Assembly (NCBI RefSeq): GCF_033097365.1
Contig: NZ_AP028461.1
Location: 6,510,001 to 6,574,000, forward strand
Reading direction: 5' to 3'
Length of the DNA: 64,000 nt
Source: Actinoplanes sichuanensis
GTDB taxonomy: Bacteria; Actinomycetota; Actinomycetes; Mycobacteriales; Micromonosporaceae
Shown: positions 1-11,044 of the stretch, one piece after another
Numbering within the stretch: position 1 is the first letter of the stretch
Layout: every line of letters starts with the position of its first letter
Position numbers and translations under genes: made by a program
Notes under the pieces: model-generated
Seen by the model: the letters and a program-made list of their open reading frames with translations, nothing else
Told to the model about the DNA's origin: nothing
Databases searched by the model: none

Positions 1-1546
<1,546 letters not shown>

Positions 1547-1554
1547 TCACAGAG

Positions 1555-1579
1555 CGCAACACCGCTTGGAATACGCAAC
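1555..1579. promoter_or_regulatory. Pair of CGCAAC half-sites upstream of the dimethylglycine oxidase gene
   Basis: CGCAAC occurs at 1555-1560 and again at 1574-1579, 19 bases apart, in the 120-base gap upstream of the leftward flavoprotein gene. The same hexamer or its complement recurs at 2416-2421, 2445-2450 (last base differs) and 2507-2512 around the IclR promoter. A shared regulator is inferred. Confidence 0.35.
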
Positions 1580-1636
1580 AGCTTCGACGAACGGCGGGAC
1601 CGGAGTCAAGGCATCGACTGTTAAACCTGCGTTGTC

Positions 1637-2413
1637 TTACGCGACCCAGCCCATCCGGGCGCTCACCTCGTCGGCCGCGGCGATCACCCGCTTGGCCACG
1701 GCCGGGAAGGTGTCCGGATCCAGCCGGTACGCCGGGCCGGAGACGCTGATCGCCGCGATCACCGCGCCGTCGGCGCCCCGGATCGGCGCGGCCACCGCGT
1801 TGAGGCCCACCTCGTACTCCTCGGCGGTGAAGGCCCAGCCCAGCTCGCGGGCCCGGGCCAACTCGGCGGTCAGCTCGGCCTCGGTGGTGACGGTGGCGTC
1901 GGTGAACCGCTCCGGCGGCTCGGCGAAGACCGCGGCCCGCACCTCGGACGGGGCGTGCGCGAGCAGGATCTTCCCGCTGGAGGTGGCGTGCAGCGGGGTC
2001 TGCCGGCCGACCCAGTTGTGGCTGGTGACCGAGGCGGCGCCGCGGCTCTGGGTGATGTTGACGGCACGGTTGCTGTCGAGGATCGCGATGTTGACCGTCT
2101 CGCCGAGGTCGGCGGCGAGCCGGTCGCACGCGTCGTGGCCCTGCCGGCTCAGGTCGAGCTGCGCGGTGACCGCACCGGCCAACCGGACCACACCGAGGCC
2201 GAGGCGGTACGTGCCACGGTCCTGGGCCTGCTCCACGAAGCCGCGCGCCTCCAGGGCCGCGAGCAGCCGGAACGCGGTGGATTTGTGCACGCCGAGCTCT
2301 TTGCCGATCTCGGTGACACCCGCCGCGCGGCGTCGTGCCAAGATTTCGAGGATATTCAATGCCCGGTCGACGGACTGGACGAGCGCCGGACCAGACTCGC
2401 GTTCGTTGCTCAT
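1637..2413 (-). CDS. IclR-family transcriptional regulator of the choline/betaine region
   Basis: A 258-residue protein with the usual IclR layout. The N-terminal winged helix-turn-helix covers about residues 12-75 (VTEIGKELGVHKSTAFRLL is the recognition region), and a GAF-like effector domain runs to the C-terminus (GRQTPLHATSSGKILLA and AISVSGPAYRL are family signatures). The frame stays open upstream to 2539, but ATG 2413 gives the normal IclR N-terminus, MSNERESGPALVQSVDRALN. It sits between the leftward dimethylglycine oxidase gene and the rightward betA operon, with a 146-base divergent promoter region. It therefore most likely controls one or both in response to a methylated amine or a downstream metabolite. 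The ligand cannot be read from sequence. Confidence 0.9.
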   Translation of the reverse strand: MSNERESGPALVQSVDRALNILEILARRRAAGVTEIGKELGVHKSTAFRLLAALEARGFVEQAQDRGTYRLGLGVVRLAGAVTAQLDLSRQGHDACDRLAADLGETVNIAILDSNRAVNITQSRGAASVTSHNWVGRQTPLHATSSGKILLAHAPSEVRAAVFAEPPERFTDATVTTEAELTAELARARELGWAFTAEEYEVGLNAVAAPIRGADGAVIAAISVSGPAYRLDPDTFPAVAKRVIAAADEVSARMGWVA

Positions 2414-2559
2414 GGCGCAACAATAAGGCCTCAGTTTCCGGAAAGTTGCAAGACGTGACGGCTCGGTGTCGCACTCTTGACTATCGATCAAGGTCCCGGG
2501 CAGTCTGTTGCGGATCTCACGAGCTGTTTCGTTTTGCACAACGACGGGCGGTCGTTTGC
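2414..2559. promoter_or_regulatory. Divergent promoter/operator region between iclR and the betA operon
   Basis: This gap holds three dyad elements. TTTCCGGAAA is a perfect 10-base palindrome at 2435-2444. CTTGA-N7-TCAAG lies at 2476-2492. CGTTTTGCACAACG, a near-palindrome, lies at 2530-2543, just upstream of the GTG start at 2560. Copies of CGCAAC/GTTGCG lie at 2416-2421 and 2507-2512. IclR regulators usually bind short palindromes in the divergent gap beside their own gene, so one of these is probably the operator; which one is unknown. Confidence 0.5.
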
Positions 2560-3648
2560 GTGGAGAAAGTCGCGATTGTCGGGGCGTCCCTGGCCGGTCT
2601 CGCAGCCGTCCGTGCGCTGCGCCGACAGTCCTTCACCGGCGAGATCGTCGTCGTCGGCGCGGAGCGTCATCGACCGTACGATCGCCCGCCGCTCTCCAAG
2701 GACTTCTTGACCGGCGCGGTCACGGCCGCCGACCTGGCGCTCTCCCCGGACGACGAGGACCTCGGCGCGGACTGGCGCCTCGGTGTCACCGCGACCGGTT
2801 TCGATCCGCACAACAGGGCCGTTCACCTGGACTCCGGCGAGGTGCTCCGGGCCGACGGCGTGGTGATCGCGACAGGCGCCCGGGCGCGACCGATCGACCA
2901 CATCGGAGTCCACACGCTACGTACTCTGGACGACGCGATCGTCCTGCGTGACGCCCTCAAGCAGAGCGGGCGCCTGGTGGTGATCGGTGCCGGCTTCATC
3001 GGGGCCGAGGTGGCGTCCAGCGCCCGGAAGCTGGGCTGGGACGTGACGGTCGTCGAGTCGCTGCCCACTCCCCTGTCCGGATCGCTCGGCACCGAGATGG
3101 GCGAGGTGGTGGCCCGGCTGCACGGCGACCACGGCGTCCGGCTGCTGACCGGCCTCCCGGTGAGCGGCCTGACCGGAACCGATCAGATCGAGGCGGTCGA
3201 GCTGGCGGACGGCACCCGGCTGCCGGCCGACCTGGTGGTGGCCGGGATCGGCGCGATCCCCAACGTGGAATGGCTGGCCGGCGCGGGCGGTCTGGCCGCC
3301 GCGACGAGTGTGCCGGGTGTGGTGGCGACCGGCGACGTCACCGGCTCGCAGCACTGGACCTTCGCCCTGGAGAACCCGGCGGCCGTGGTGGCGACCCTGC
3401 TCGGCACCGAACCACCCGCTGCCAAGGCCCCCTACTTCTGGTCCGACCAGTACGGCGTGATGATCCAGTTCGCCGGGCACCGCGCGCCGGGTGACACGGT
3501 CCGGATCGTCGAGGGCGACCCGGAGCAGCGCAGTTTCCTCGCCGTGTACGAACGCGACGGGCAGCCGTCCGCCGTGCTGGGCCTCGATCAGCCGAAATTG
3601 TTCACCCGGTGGCGCCGTCAGTTGCGCTCCGCTCCTCAGGAGGCCTGA
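2560..3648 (+). CDS. FAD-dependent ferredoxin reductase (rhodocoxin/BphA4-type)
   Basis: A 362-residue NAD(P)H:ferredoxin oxidoreductase. It has an N-terminal FAD-binding motif (VAIVGASLAGLAAVRAL), the family signature YDRPPLSKDFL, a second dinucleotide motif for NAD(P)H (LVVIGAGFIGAEVASSARKL) and the C-terminal FAD contact VVATGDVTGSQHWTFALENP. It should move electrons from NAD(P)H to the Rieske-type ferredoxin encoded directly downstream with a TGATG overlap. GTG 2560 is chosen because it places the FAD motif at the N-terminus; the frame is open further upstream. It opens an eleven-gene run. Such reductases normally serve a ring-hydroxylating or demethylating oxygenase or a P450, and none is encoded here. 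Confidence 0.9.
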   Translation: MEKVAIVGASLAGLAAVRALRRQSFTGEIVVVGAERHRPYDRPPLSKDFLTGAVTAADLALSPDDEDLGADWRLGVTATGFDPHNRAVHLDSGEVLRADGVVIATGARARPIDHIGVHTLRTLDDAIVLRDALKQSGRLVVIGAGFIGAEVASSARKLGWDVTVVESLPTPLSGSLGTEMGEVVARLHGDHGVRLLTGLPVSGLTGTDQIEAVELADGTRLPADLVVAGIGAIPNVEWLAGAGGLAAATSVPGVVATGDVTGSQHWTFALENPAAVVATLLGTEPPAAKAPYFWSDQYGVMIQFAGHRAPGDTVRIVEGDPEQRSFLAVYERDGQPSAVLGLDQPKLFTRWRRQLRSAPQEA

Positions 3649-3989
3649 TGCTGCAACCCGTCTGCCCGCTCAGCGAGATACCACCGGGTGAGGCGTACCG
3701 GTGGGCGACCGAACCCGCGGTGGCGATCTTCCACACCGAGGACGGTGAGGTGTTCGCGATCGACGACACCTGCACCCATCAGGACGCCTCGCTGGCCGAC
3801 GGCTGGCTGGAGGGCTGCGAGGTGGAGTGTCCGCTGCACGCCTCGAAGTTCGACCTGCGCACCGGCCGGGTCGACGCGCCGCCGGCGAAACTCCCGGTCC
3901 GTACCCACCGGGTCGCGGTGACCGACGGGGTCGTCCACGTCGAACTCTCGACGGAAGCACCGAACCTGCCACCCGGAGCCAAGCCATGA
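3648..3989 (+). CDS. Rieske-type [2Fe-2S] ferredoxin
   Basis: A 113-residue soluble Rieske ferredoxin. The cluster ligands are C42-x-H44 (TCTHQDASL) and C61-x2-H64 (CPLHASKFD), with normal spacing. The size matches the BphA3/NirD-like ferredoxins of multicomponent oxygenases. ATG 3648 overlaps the reductase stop (TGATG), and its own stop overlaps betA (ATGA), so the three are likely translationally coupled. It should accept electrons from the reductase upstream and feed a terminal oxygenase. Since the surrounding genes convert choline to glycine, a Rieske betaine monooxygenase encoded elsewhere is a plausible partner (inference). Confidence 0.92.
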   Translation: MLQPVCPLSEIPPGEAYRWATEPAVAIFHTEDGEVFAIDDTCTHQDASLADGWLEGCEVECPLHASKFDLRTGRVDAPPAKLPVRTHRVAVTDGVVHVELSTEAPNLPPGAKP

Positions 3990-5644
3990 CCAAGTACGAC
4001 TTCGTGATCGTCGGCGGCGGTTCGGCCGGTTCCGCGCTCGCCGCCCGGCTCTCCGCCGACCCGCTGAACAAGGTGCTGGTGCTGGAGGCGGGCCGTCCCG
4101 ACTACCCGTGGGACGTGTTCATCCACATGCCGGCCGCGCTGACCTTCCCGATCGGCAGCCGCTTCTACGACTGGAAGTACGAGTCCGAACCCGAGCCGCA
4201 CATGAACGACAGGCGGATCTACCACGCCCGCGGCAAGGTGCTCGGCGGTTCCAGCAGCATCAACGGGATGATCTTCCAGCGCGGGAACCCGCTCGACTAC
4301 GAGCGTTGGGCCGCCGATCCGGGCATGTCCGACTGGGACTACGCGCACTGCCTGCCGTACTTCAACCGGATGGAGAACTGCCTGGCCGCCGACCCGGACG
4401 ATCCGTACCGGGGGCACGACGGGCCGCTCGTGCTGGAACGTGGGCCGGGCACGAATCCGCTGTTCCAGGCCATGCTCAAGGCCAGTGAGCAGGCCGGTTA
4501 TCCGCCCACCACGGACGTCAACGGAGAGCGTCAGGAGGGCTTCGCCCTCTTCGATCGCAACATCCGGCGGGGCCGGCGTCTCTCCGCGGCGGGCGCCTAC
4601 CTGCACCCGGCGATGAAACGGCCCAATCTGACGGTACGGACCAGAGCACACGTCTCCCGCGTCCTTTTCGACGGGAACCGGGCGACCGGCGTCGAGTACA
4701 CCACCAGGCGGGGTGGCGCGCCGCACCGCGTCTACGCGAGCGAGGTCATCCTCTGCGGCGGCGCGATCAACACCCCGCAGCTGCTCCAGCTGTCCGGCAT
4801 CGGCGACAGCGCGGAACTGTCCGCCCTGGGCATCACCCCGGTGCACCACCTGCCGGGTGTCGGCGAGAACCTGCAGGACCACCTGGAGGTGTACATCCAG
4901 TACGCGTCGACGCAGCCGGTGTCGATGCAGCCGTACCTGAAGTGGCGGCACCGGCCGTGGATCGGCGCGCAGTGGCTCTTCCTGCGCAGCGGCCCGGCCG
5001 CCACCAACCACTTCGAGGCGGGCGGCTTCGTCCGCAGCAACGACGACGTCGCGTACCCGAACCTGATGTTCCACTTCCTGCCGATCGCGGTCCGCTACGA
5101 CGGGTCGTCCCCGGCCGGCGGGCACGGCTACCAGGTGCACGTCGGCCCGATGTACTCCGACGCCCGGGGCAGCGTGAAGATCAGGAGCCGGGATCCGCGG
5201 GAGCACCCGGCGCTGCGCTTCAACTACCTCTCCACCGATCAGGACCGCCGGGAGTGGGTGGAGGCGGTCCGGGTGGCCCGCACCATCCTCAACCAGGCCG
5301 CGCTCGACGAGTTCAACGGCGGCGAGACGTCACCGGGTGCGTCGGTACAGACCGACGAGGAGATCCTCGACTGGGTGCGCCGCGAGGGTGAGACCGCGCT
5401 GCACCCGTCGTGCACGGCCCGGATGGGCGTGGACGAGATGTCGGTGGTCGACCCGGGCAGCATGCGGGTGCACGGTGTCGACGGGCTCCGGGTCGTCGAC
5501 GCCTCGGTGATGCCGTACGTGACCAACGGCAACATCTACGCCCCGGTGATGATGGTCGCCGAGAAGGCCGCCGACCTGATCCTCGGCAACACCCCGCTCG
5601 CGCCGGTCGAGGTGCCGTTCTTCCGGCAGGGCAGCGACCGATGA
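3986..5644 (+). CDS. betA: Choline dehydrogenase (GMC oxidoreductase)
   Basis: A 552-residue flavoprotein of the glucose-methanol-choline family, oxidising choline to betaine aldehyde. Visible motifs are the N-terminal FAD site [18 protein letters not shown], the GMC signature around [18 protein letters not shown] (about residues 83-100), and the second signature [15 protein letters not shown]. The C-terminal active-site block is HPSCTARMG, followed by [16 protein letters not shown]. Length and motif order are typical of BetA. ATG 3986 overlaps the ferredoxin stop, and its own TGA overlaps the betB start, as expected for an operon. Another alcohol could be the substrate, but the adjoining betaine aldehyde dehydrogenase and betaine importer make choline by far the likeliest. 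Confidence 0.93.
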   Translation: MTKYDFVIVGGGSAGSALAARLSADPLNKVLVLEAGRPDYPWDVFIHMPAALTFPIGSRFYDWKYESEPEPHMNDRRIYHARGKVLGGSSSINGMIFQRGNPLDYERWAADPGMSDWDYAHCLPYFNRMENCLAADPDDPYRGHDGPLVLERGPGTNPLFQAMLKASEQAGYPPTTDVNGERQEGFALFDRNIRRGRRLSAAGAYLHPAMKRPNLTVRTRAHVSRVLFDGNRATGVEYTTRRGGAPHRVYASEVILCGGAINTPQLLQLSGIGDSAELSALGITPVHHLPGVGENLQDHLEVYIQYASTQPVSMQPYLKWRHRPWIGAQWLFLRSGPAATNHFEAGGFVRSNDDVAYPNLMFHFLPIAVRYDGSSPAGGHGYQVHVGPMYSDARGSVKIRSRDPREHPALRFNYLSTDQDRREWVEAVRVARTILNQAALDEFNGGETSPGASVQTDEEILDWVRREGETALHPSCTARMGVDEMSVVDPGSMRVHGVDGLRVVDASVMPYVTNGNIYAPVMMVAEKAADLILGNTPLAPVEVPFFRQGSDR

Positions 5645-7068
5645 CCGGGAAACGGGAGATCCGCTGCCCGGCCGACGGCAGCCTGGTCACCACGGTGACC
5701 GACGGGTCGCGCGACGACACGGTCGCGGCGATCGCCACCGCCCGGAAGGCGTTCGACGAGGGCCCCTGGCCGCGGATCCCGGCGATCGAGCGGGGCACGC
5801 TGCTGTTCCGGGTGGCCGACCTGATCGACCGGGACGCCGCCGAGCTGGCCCGCGCCGAGGCCCTGGACACCGGTAAACGCCTGGTCGAGGCCGAGTACGA
5901 CATGCAGGACGTGGCCAAGGCGTTCCGCTACTACGCGGGCATCGCCGCCACCGACGCCGGCCGGGTGATCGAGACCGGCCGGACCGACGCGATCAGCCGG
6001 ATCACCCACGAGCCGATCGGCGTGTGCGGGCTGATCACCCCGTGGAACTATCCGCTGTTGCAGACGTCGTGGAAGGTCGCCCCGGCGCTGGCCGCGGGCA
6101 ACACGTTCGTCCTCAAGCCGAGCGAGCTGACCCCGTCCACGGCGATCCACCTGCTCCGGCTGCTGGCCGAGGCCGGGCTGCCGGACGGGGTGGCCAACCT
6201 GGTGCTCGGCACCGGGCCGGAGGCGGGCGCGCCGCTGGCCGAGCACCCGGACGTGGACCTGGTGTCGTTCACCGGCAGCCTGCGGACCGGGCGGATCCTG
6301 ATGGCGTCGGCCGCCGCCACGGTCAAGCGGGTGGCCCTCGAACTGGGCGGCAAGAACCCGAACGTGATCTTCGCCGACGCCGACTTCGACACCGCCGTCG
6401 ACTTCGCGCTGACCGCGGTGTTCCTGCACTCCGGGCAGGTCTGCTCGGCCGGCGCGCGGCTGGTCGTGGAGGAGTCGATCCACGACGCGTTCGTGGACGC
6501 GGTGGTCGAGCGGGCACGGCGGATCCGGCTGGGCGGACCGTTCGACGCGGAAGCCGAGACCGGACCGCTGATCTCGGCGCAGCACCTGGCCAAGGTCGAG
6601 GAGTACGTGGCCGCCGGTCTCGCCGAGGGTGCGGTACTGCGCTGCGGCGGGCGGCGGCCGGACGACCCGGCCCTGGCGAACGGCTTCTACTACCTGCCGA
6701 CGGTCCTGGACGGCTGCCGGTCCGGGATGACCGTGGTCCGCGACGAGTCGTTCGGGCCGGTGCTGACCGTGGAGACGTTCACCGACGAGGACGAGGCGGT
6801 CCGGATCGCCAACGACACCGACTTCGGGCTGGCCGGGGCGGTGTGGACCGGTGACGCCGGTAAGGCGCAGCGGGTCGCGCAGCGGCTGCGGCACGGCACC
6901 GTCTGGATCAACGACTACCACCCGTACGTCCCGCAGGCCGAGTGGGGCGGCTTCAAACAGTCCGGCATCGGCCGTGAGCTGGGCCCGTCCGGGCTCGACG
7001 AGTACCGCGAGACCAAGCACGTCTGGCAGAACATCGACCCGCAGCCGCAGCACTGGTTCCGCCCCTAA
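5641..7068 (+). CDS. betB: Betaine aldehyde dehydrogenase
   Basis: A 475-residue NAD(P)-dependent aldehyde dehydrogenase that would oxidise betaine aldehyde to glycine betaine. The conserved general base lies in [16 protein letters not shown], the nucleophilic cysteine in [11 protein letters not shown], and the Rossmann contacts in [21 protein letters not shown] and [10 protein letters not shown]. The C-terminal [19 protein letters not shown] is characteristic of betaine aldehyde dehydrogenases. ATG 5641 overlaps the betA stop by four bases (ATGA). It is followed after 15 bases by the transporter genes, the first of which has its own ribosome-binding site. Confidence 0.93.
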   Translation: MTGKREIRCPADGSLVTTVTDGSRDDTVAAIATARKAFDEGPWPRIPAIERGTLLFRVADLIDRDAAELARAEALDTGKRLVEAEYDMQDVAKAFRYYAGIAATDAGRVIETGRTDAISRITHEPIGVCGLITPWNYPLLQTSWKVAPALAAGNTFVLKPSELTPSTAIHLLRLLAEAGLPDGVANLVLGTGPEAGAPLAEHPDVDLVSFTGSLRTGRILMASAAATVKRVALELGGKNPNVIFADADFDTAVDFALTAVFLHSGQVCSAGARLVVEESIHDAFVDAVVERARRIRLGGPFDAEAETGPLISAQHLAKVEEYVAAGLAEGAVLRCGGRRPDDPALANGFYYLPTVLDGCRSGMTVVRDESFGPVLTVETFTDEDEAVRIANDTDFGLAGAVWTGDAGKAQRVAQRLRHGTVWINDYHPYVPQAEWGGFKQSGIGRELGPSGLDEYRETKHVWQNIDPQPQHWFRP

Positions 7069-7083
7069 CTTTTGGAGTTTTCG

Positions 7084-8121
7084 ATGACCACCGAGACCGT
7101 CATCTCGGTCCGGGACCTGTGGAAGGTGTTCGGGCACAAGGCGGAGCAGGTGCCCCGCTCGGAAGAGCTGAAGGCGCTGTCCCGGCGTGAGCTGATCGAG
7201 AAGACCGGCTGCACGGCCGCGGTCCGGGAGGTGTCGTTCGACGTCGCGCCGGGCGAGGTCTTCGTGGTGATGGGCCTGTCCGGGTCCGGCAAGTCCACCC
7301 TGGTCCGCTGTCTCACCCGACTGGTCGAGCCGACCGCCGGGCAGGTGGTGTTCGAGGGTGAGGACATCCTCGGCGCCGGTCGGCGGCGGCTGCGCGATCT
7401 GCGCCGGCACAAGTTCTCGATGGTGTTCCAGAATTTCGGGCTGCTGCCGTACCGGCAGGTCATCGACAACGTGGCGTACGGCCTGGAGATCCGTGGCACG
7501 TCGAAGGCCGAGCGGCTGCGCCGGGCCCGCGAGGTGATCGACCTGGTCGGCCTGGAGGGCTACGAGCACAGCTTCCCCGACCAGCTCTCCGGCGGCATGC
7601 AGCAGCGGGTCGGCCTGGCCCGGGCGCTGGCCGTCGACCCGGACGTCCTCTACTTCGACGAGCCGTTCTCCGCGCTCGACCCGCTGATCCGGCGGGACAT
7701 GCAGAACGAGGTCATCCGCCTGCACCGCGAGGTCGGCAAGACGATGGTCTTCATCACCCACGACCTGTCCGAGGCGCTGCGGCTCGGCGACCGGATCCTG
7801 ATCATGCGGGACGGCCGGCAGGTCCAGTGCGGCACCGGGGACGAGCTGGTCGGCGCCCCGGCCGACGACTACGTGCGCGACTTCGTCCGGGACGTGCCGC
7901 GCGCGTCGGTGCTGACCCTGCGCTGGGTGATGCGGCAGCCCCGCCCGGACGACGTGCTGGACGGCCCTGAGCTGGGCCCCGACGTGGTGGTGCGGGACGC
8001 GGTCCGGACCGTGCTGGCCGCCGACCGGCCGGTCAAGGTGGTCAAGGACGGGACGCTGCTCGGGGTCGTCACCGCCGAGGAGATCCTCACCGTCGTGACC
8101 GACGTGGAAGCCGTCGCCTGA
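7084..8121 (+). CDS. proV: Glycine betaine/proline ABC transporter, ATP-binding protein
   Basis: A 345-residue ABC ATPase of the ProV/OpuAA class. It has the class-specific N-terminal extension ([11 protein letters not shown]), Walker [10 protein letters not shown], a Q-loop, the ABC signature [15 protein letters not shown], Walker [14 protein letters not shown] and the switch His in [11 protein letters not shown]. About 80 C-terminal residues resemble one CBS motif ([34 protein letters not shown]), the part that senses ionic strength in OpuA-type importers. ATG 7084 follows TTTTGGAGTT, a good ribosome-binding site, so translation is re-initiated here. Its stop overlaps the permease start (TGATG). 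It energises uptake of betaine or choline. Confidence 0.93.
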   Translation: MTTETVISVRDLWKVFGHKAEQVPRSEELKALSRRELIEKTGCTAAVREVSFDVAPGEVFVVMGLSGSGKSTLVRCLTRLVEPTAGQVVFEGEDILGAGRRRLRDLRRHKFSMVFQNFGLLPYRQVIDNVAYGLEIRGTSKAERLRRAREVIDLVGLEGYEHSFPDQLSGGMQQRVGLARALAVDPDVLYFDEPFSALDPLIRRDMQNEVIRLHREVGKTMVFITHDLSEALRLGDRILIMRDGRQVQCGTGDELVGAPADDYVRDFVRDVPRASVLTLRWVMRQPRPDDVLDGPELGPDVVVRDAVRTVLAADRPVKVVKDGTLLGVVTAEEILTVVTDVEAVA

Positions 8122-10085
8122 TGGCCGCCACGACCGTTCCCCTGCAGCGGACCTGGCGGCGGCCCGGCAAACCGGTGCTGGTGGCCGGGGTCCTGCTGGC
8201 CTGGGTGCTGATCTGGCTGCCGACCCGGGGCCTGCACACCCTCGGCCTCTCCCCGGCCGACCTGACCCCCCTGCACCACTGGCTCAACGACGTGAACGAC
8301 ACGGTCGGCGCGAACCGGAACAGCAGCCCGATCTTCCTGTACTTCTTCAACGAGATCCGGGCCGCCGTCGACAGCCTGGTCACGCTCCTGCAGGACCTGA
8401 TCGCCCAGCCGTCCTACGGGCGGCCGGTACCGGTGCTCGGCTGGCTCGGGGTGGTGGCCGTCGTCGCGTACCTCTCCTGGGTCTTCGCCGGGTGGAAACC
8501 GGCCCTGCTGGCCGCCGCCGGTTTCGTCTTCTTCGGGTTGCAGGGCCTGTGGGAGGAGAGCATGGACACGCTCGCCCTCACCCTGGGCGCGGTGCTGATC
8601 TCGTTGCTCATCGGCATCCCGCTGGGGATCTGGGCCGGGCTGTCGGACCGCTTCCACCGCCTGGTGACACCGGCGCTGGACTTCATGCAGACCATGCCGA
8701 CCTTCGTCTACCTGGCCCCGCTCACCCTGTTCTTCCTGATCGGGCCGGCGTCGGCGACGATCGCCACGCTGATCTACGCGGTGCCACCGGCGATCCGGCT
8801 GACCGCGCACGGCATCCGCTCGGTGCCGCGCTCGGCGGTCGAGGCGACCGAGTCGCTCGGCGCCACCGGTCGGCAGAAACTCACCGGGGTACTGCTGCCG
8901 CTCGCCAAGCGCACCATCATCCTGGGTGTCAACCAGACCATCATGGCGGCACTGTCGATGGTCACCATCGCCGCCCTGATCGACGCCCCGGGCCTGGGCA
9001 AGACCGTGGTGAAGGCGCTGCAGACCCTCGACGTGGGCACCGCGTTCAACGCCGGCCTGGCGATCGTGGTGATGGCCGTGGTGCTCGACCGGGTCACCAC
9101 CGCGGCCGGGAACCGGGTCCGGACGACCGGCCGGGTGCAGCGGTTCCGCAAGCCGCTGCTGGTTGTGTTCGGCGTGGTCGCGGCGGTGTGCGCCTACCTG
9201 TCGCACACCTACTTCTGGGCAGCCGAGTTCCCGGACGACTTCGCGATCGGCAGTACCCTCTCCAAGGGCGCCGACTCGGTGGCTCTCTGGGCGCAGGAGG
9301 ACCTGTCCACGACCACCGAGGCGATCAAGAACGCGATCACGTACGCCCTGCTCAACCCGCTCGAAGCCCTGCTCGTCGAGTCGCCGTGGTGGCTGGTCGG
9401 GGCGGTCGCCGTGCTGCTGGCCGCGCTGCTCGGCAACCTGCGGGCGGTGATCGTCACGGCGGTGTGCGTGGCCGTGCTGATCGGCACCGGGCTGTGGCAG
9501 GACAGCATGACCACCCTCGCCATGACGATCGTCGCCACCGCGATGGTGATGATCCTGGGCGTGGTCGTGGGGGTCTGGATGGGCCGCAACCGGCTCGCCG
9601 ACCGGGTCATCCGCCCGGTCCTGGACGCCGGCCAGACCATGCCGGCGTTCGTCTACCTGGTGCCGTTCCTGGCGCTGTTCTCGGCCACCCGGTTCACCGC
9701 GATCGTGGCCGCGGTGGTGTTCGCCGCGCCGGTCGCCATCAAGATCGTCGCGGACGGGGTGCGCGGCATCCCGGCCACCACGGCCGAGGCCGCGACCGCC
9801 GCCGGGTCCAGCACCTGGCAGATGATCACCAAGGTGCAACTCCCCATGGCCCGGCCGTCGCTCACCCTCGCGGCGAACCAGGGCCTCATCTATGTCCTGT
9901 CCATGGTCGTGGTCGGCGGCCTGGTCGGAGCCGGTGCGCTCGGGTACGACGTGGTCGCCGGTTTCTCCCAGGGACAGCTCTACGGCAAGGGCCTCGCGGC
10001 CGGCGCCGCCATCGTGGTGCTCGGGATCATGCTCGACCGGATCGCCCGAGCCTCTTCCCCCTCGAAAGGTAGTAACCAACCATGA
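8121..10085 (+). CDS. proW: Double-length ABC permease for betaine/choline (two fused permease domains)
   Basis: A 654-residue membrane protein, about twice the length of an ordinary ProW/OpuAB. Two BPD_transp_1 domains lie in tandem. The first runs over about residues 145-310 (MDTLALTLGAVLISLLIG, later the EAA-like loop SVPRSAVEATESLGATGRQK). The second covers about residues 455-640 (MTTLAMTIVATAMVMILG, then GIPATTAEAATAAGSSTWQM). Both halves keep the EAA loop that contacts the ATPase, so one chain could replace a permease homodimer. It is coupled to proV (TGATG) and to proX (ATGA at 10082). An extra hydrophobic N-terminal segment of about 100 residues precedes the first domain. Confidence 0.92.
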   Translation: MAATTVPLQRTWRRPGKPVLVAGVLLAWVLIWLPTRGLHTLGLSPADLTPLHHWLNDVNDTVGANRNSSPIFLYFFNEIRAAVDSLVTLLQDLIAQPSYGRPVPVLGWLGVVAVVAYLSWVFAGWKPALLAAAGFVFFGLQGLWEESMDTLALTLGAVLISLLIGIPLGIWAGLSDRFHRLVTPALDFMQTMPTFVYLAPLTLFFLIGPASATIATLIYAVPPAIRLTAHGIRSVPRSAVEATESLGATGRQKLTGVLLPLAKRTIILGVNQTIMAALSMVTIAALIDAPGLGKTVVKALQTLDVGTAFNAGLAIVVMAVVLDRVTTAAGNRVRTTGRVQRFRKPLLVVFGVVAAVCAYLSHTYFWAAEFPDDFAIGSTLSKGADSVALWAQEDLSTTTEAIKNAITYALLNPLEALLVESPWWLVGAVAVLLAALLGNLRAVIVTAVCVAVLIGTGLWQDSMTTLAMTIVATAMVMILGVVVGVWMGRNRLADRVIRPVLDAGQTMPAFVYLVPFLALFSATRFTAIVAAVVFAAPVAIKIVADGVRGIPATTAEAATAAGSSTWQMITKVQLPMARPSLTLAANQGLIYVLSMVVVGGLVGAGALGYDVVAGFSQGQLYGKGLAAGAAIVVLGIMLDRIARASSPSKGSNQP

Positions 10086-11044
10086 AGCTATTGCGCCTCA
10101 CGGCGACCGCGACGCTCACGGCGCTGGCGCTCACCGCCTGCGGTGGCGAGAAGATCGGTGATACCCCGGCGGCCGGCGCCTCCTCCGGAGCGGCGGCGTG
10201 CGGCACCTTCAACCTGGCGGTCAACCCGTGGGTCGGGTACGAGGCGAACGCCGCCGTCATCGCGTACGTCGCCGAGAAGAACCTGGGCTGCAAGGTCACC
10301 AAGAAGGACCTCAAGGAGGAGATCGCCTGGCAGGGCTTCGGCACCGGCGAGGTGGACGCGATCGTGGAGAACTGGGGCCACGACGACCTCAAGAAGAAGT
10401 ACATCGACGAGCAGAAGACCGCGGTCGCGGCCGGCGAGACCGGGAACAAGGGCGTCATCGGCTGGTACGTCGCGCCGTGGATGGCCGCCCAGTACCCGGA
10501 CATCACCGACTGGAACAACCTGAACAAGTACGCGGCGCAGTTCAAGACCTCCGAGTCCGGTGACAAGGGTCAGCTGCTCGACGGTGACCCGTCGTTCGTC
10601 ACCAACGACGAGGCTCTGGTGAAGAACCTGAAGCTGAACTACAAGGTGGTGTACGCCGGCAGCGAGGCGGCCCTGATCACCGCGTTCCGCCAGTCCGAGG
10701 CCAAGAAGACGCCGCTGATCGGCTACTTCTACGAGCCGCAGTGGTTCCTGTCCGAGCTGAAGCTGGTCAAGATCAACCTGCCGAAGTACGAGACCGGCTG
10801 TGACGCGGACGCCGCGAAGGTCGCCTGCGACTACCCGGAGTACGTGCTCGACAAGATCGTCAGCAAGAAGTTCGCCGACGCCGGCGGCCCGGCCTACCAG
10901 CTGGTCAAGAAGTTCACCTGGACCAACGACGACCAGAACCTGGTCGCCAAGTACATCTCCGAGGACAAGCTGTCCGCCGATGACGCCGCCAAGAAGTGGG
11001 TCGAGGCCAACCCGGACAAGGTGAAGGCGTGGCTGGCCCAGTAG
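10082..11044 (+). CDS. proX: Glycine betaine ABC transporter substrate-binding lipoprotein
   Basis: A 320-residue OpuAC-type binding protein. The signal peptide ends in a lipobox (LALTAC, Cys20), so it is anchored to the outer face of the membrane. The ligand-site regions [34 protein letters not shown] and [13 protein letters not shown] keep the tryptophan/tyrosine residues expected for a quaternary-ammonium cage. It is translationally coupled to the permease (ATGA). A second, very similar lipoprotein is encoded at 19983-20942 without a transporter. Confidence 0.93.
   Translation: MKLLRLTATATLTALALTACGGEKIGDTPAAGASSGAAACGTFNLAVNPWVGYEANAAVIAYVAEKNLGCKVTKKDLKEEIAWQGFGTGEVDAIVENWGHDDLKKKYIDEQKTAVAAGETGNKGVIGWYVAPWMAAQYPDITDWNNLNKYAAQFKTSESGDKGQLLDGDPSFVTNDEALVKNLKLNYKVVYAGSEAALITAFRQSEAKKTPLIGYFYEPQWFLSELKLVKINLPKYETGCDADAAKVACDYPEYVLDKIVSKKFADAGGPAYQLVKKFTWTNDDQNLVAKYISEDKLSADDAAKKWVEANPDKVKAWLAQ

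Noticed and set aside
7869..10079. Open frame of 736 codons on the minus strand
   Set aside because: Antisense of the permease gene; composition (His/Arg/Gly/Asp-rich) typical of shadow frames.
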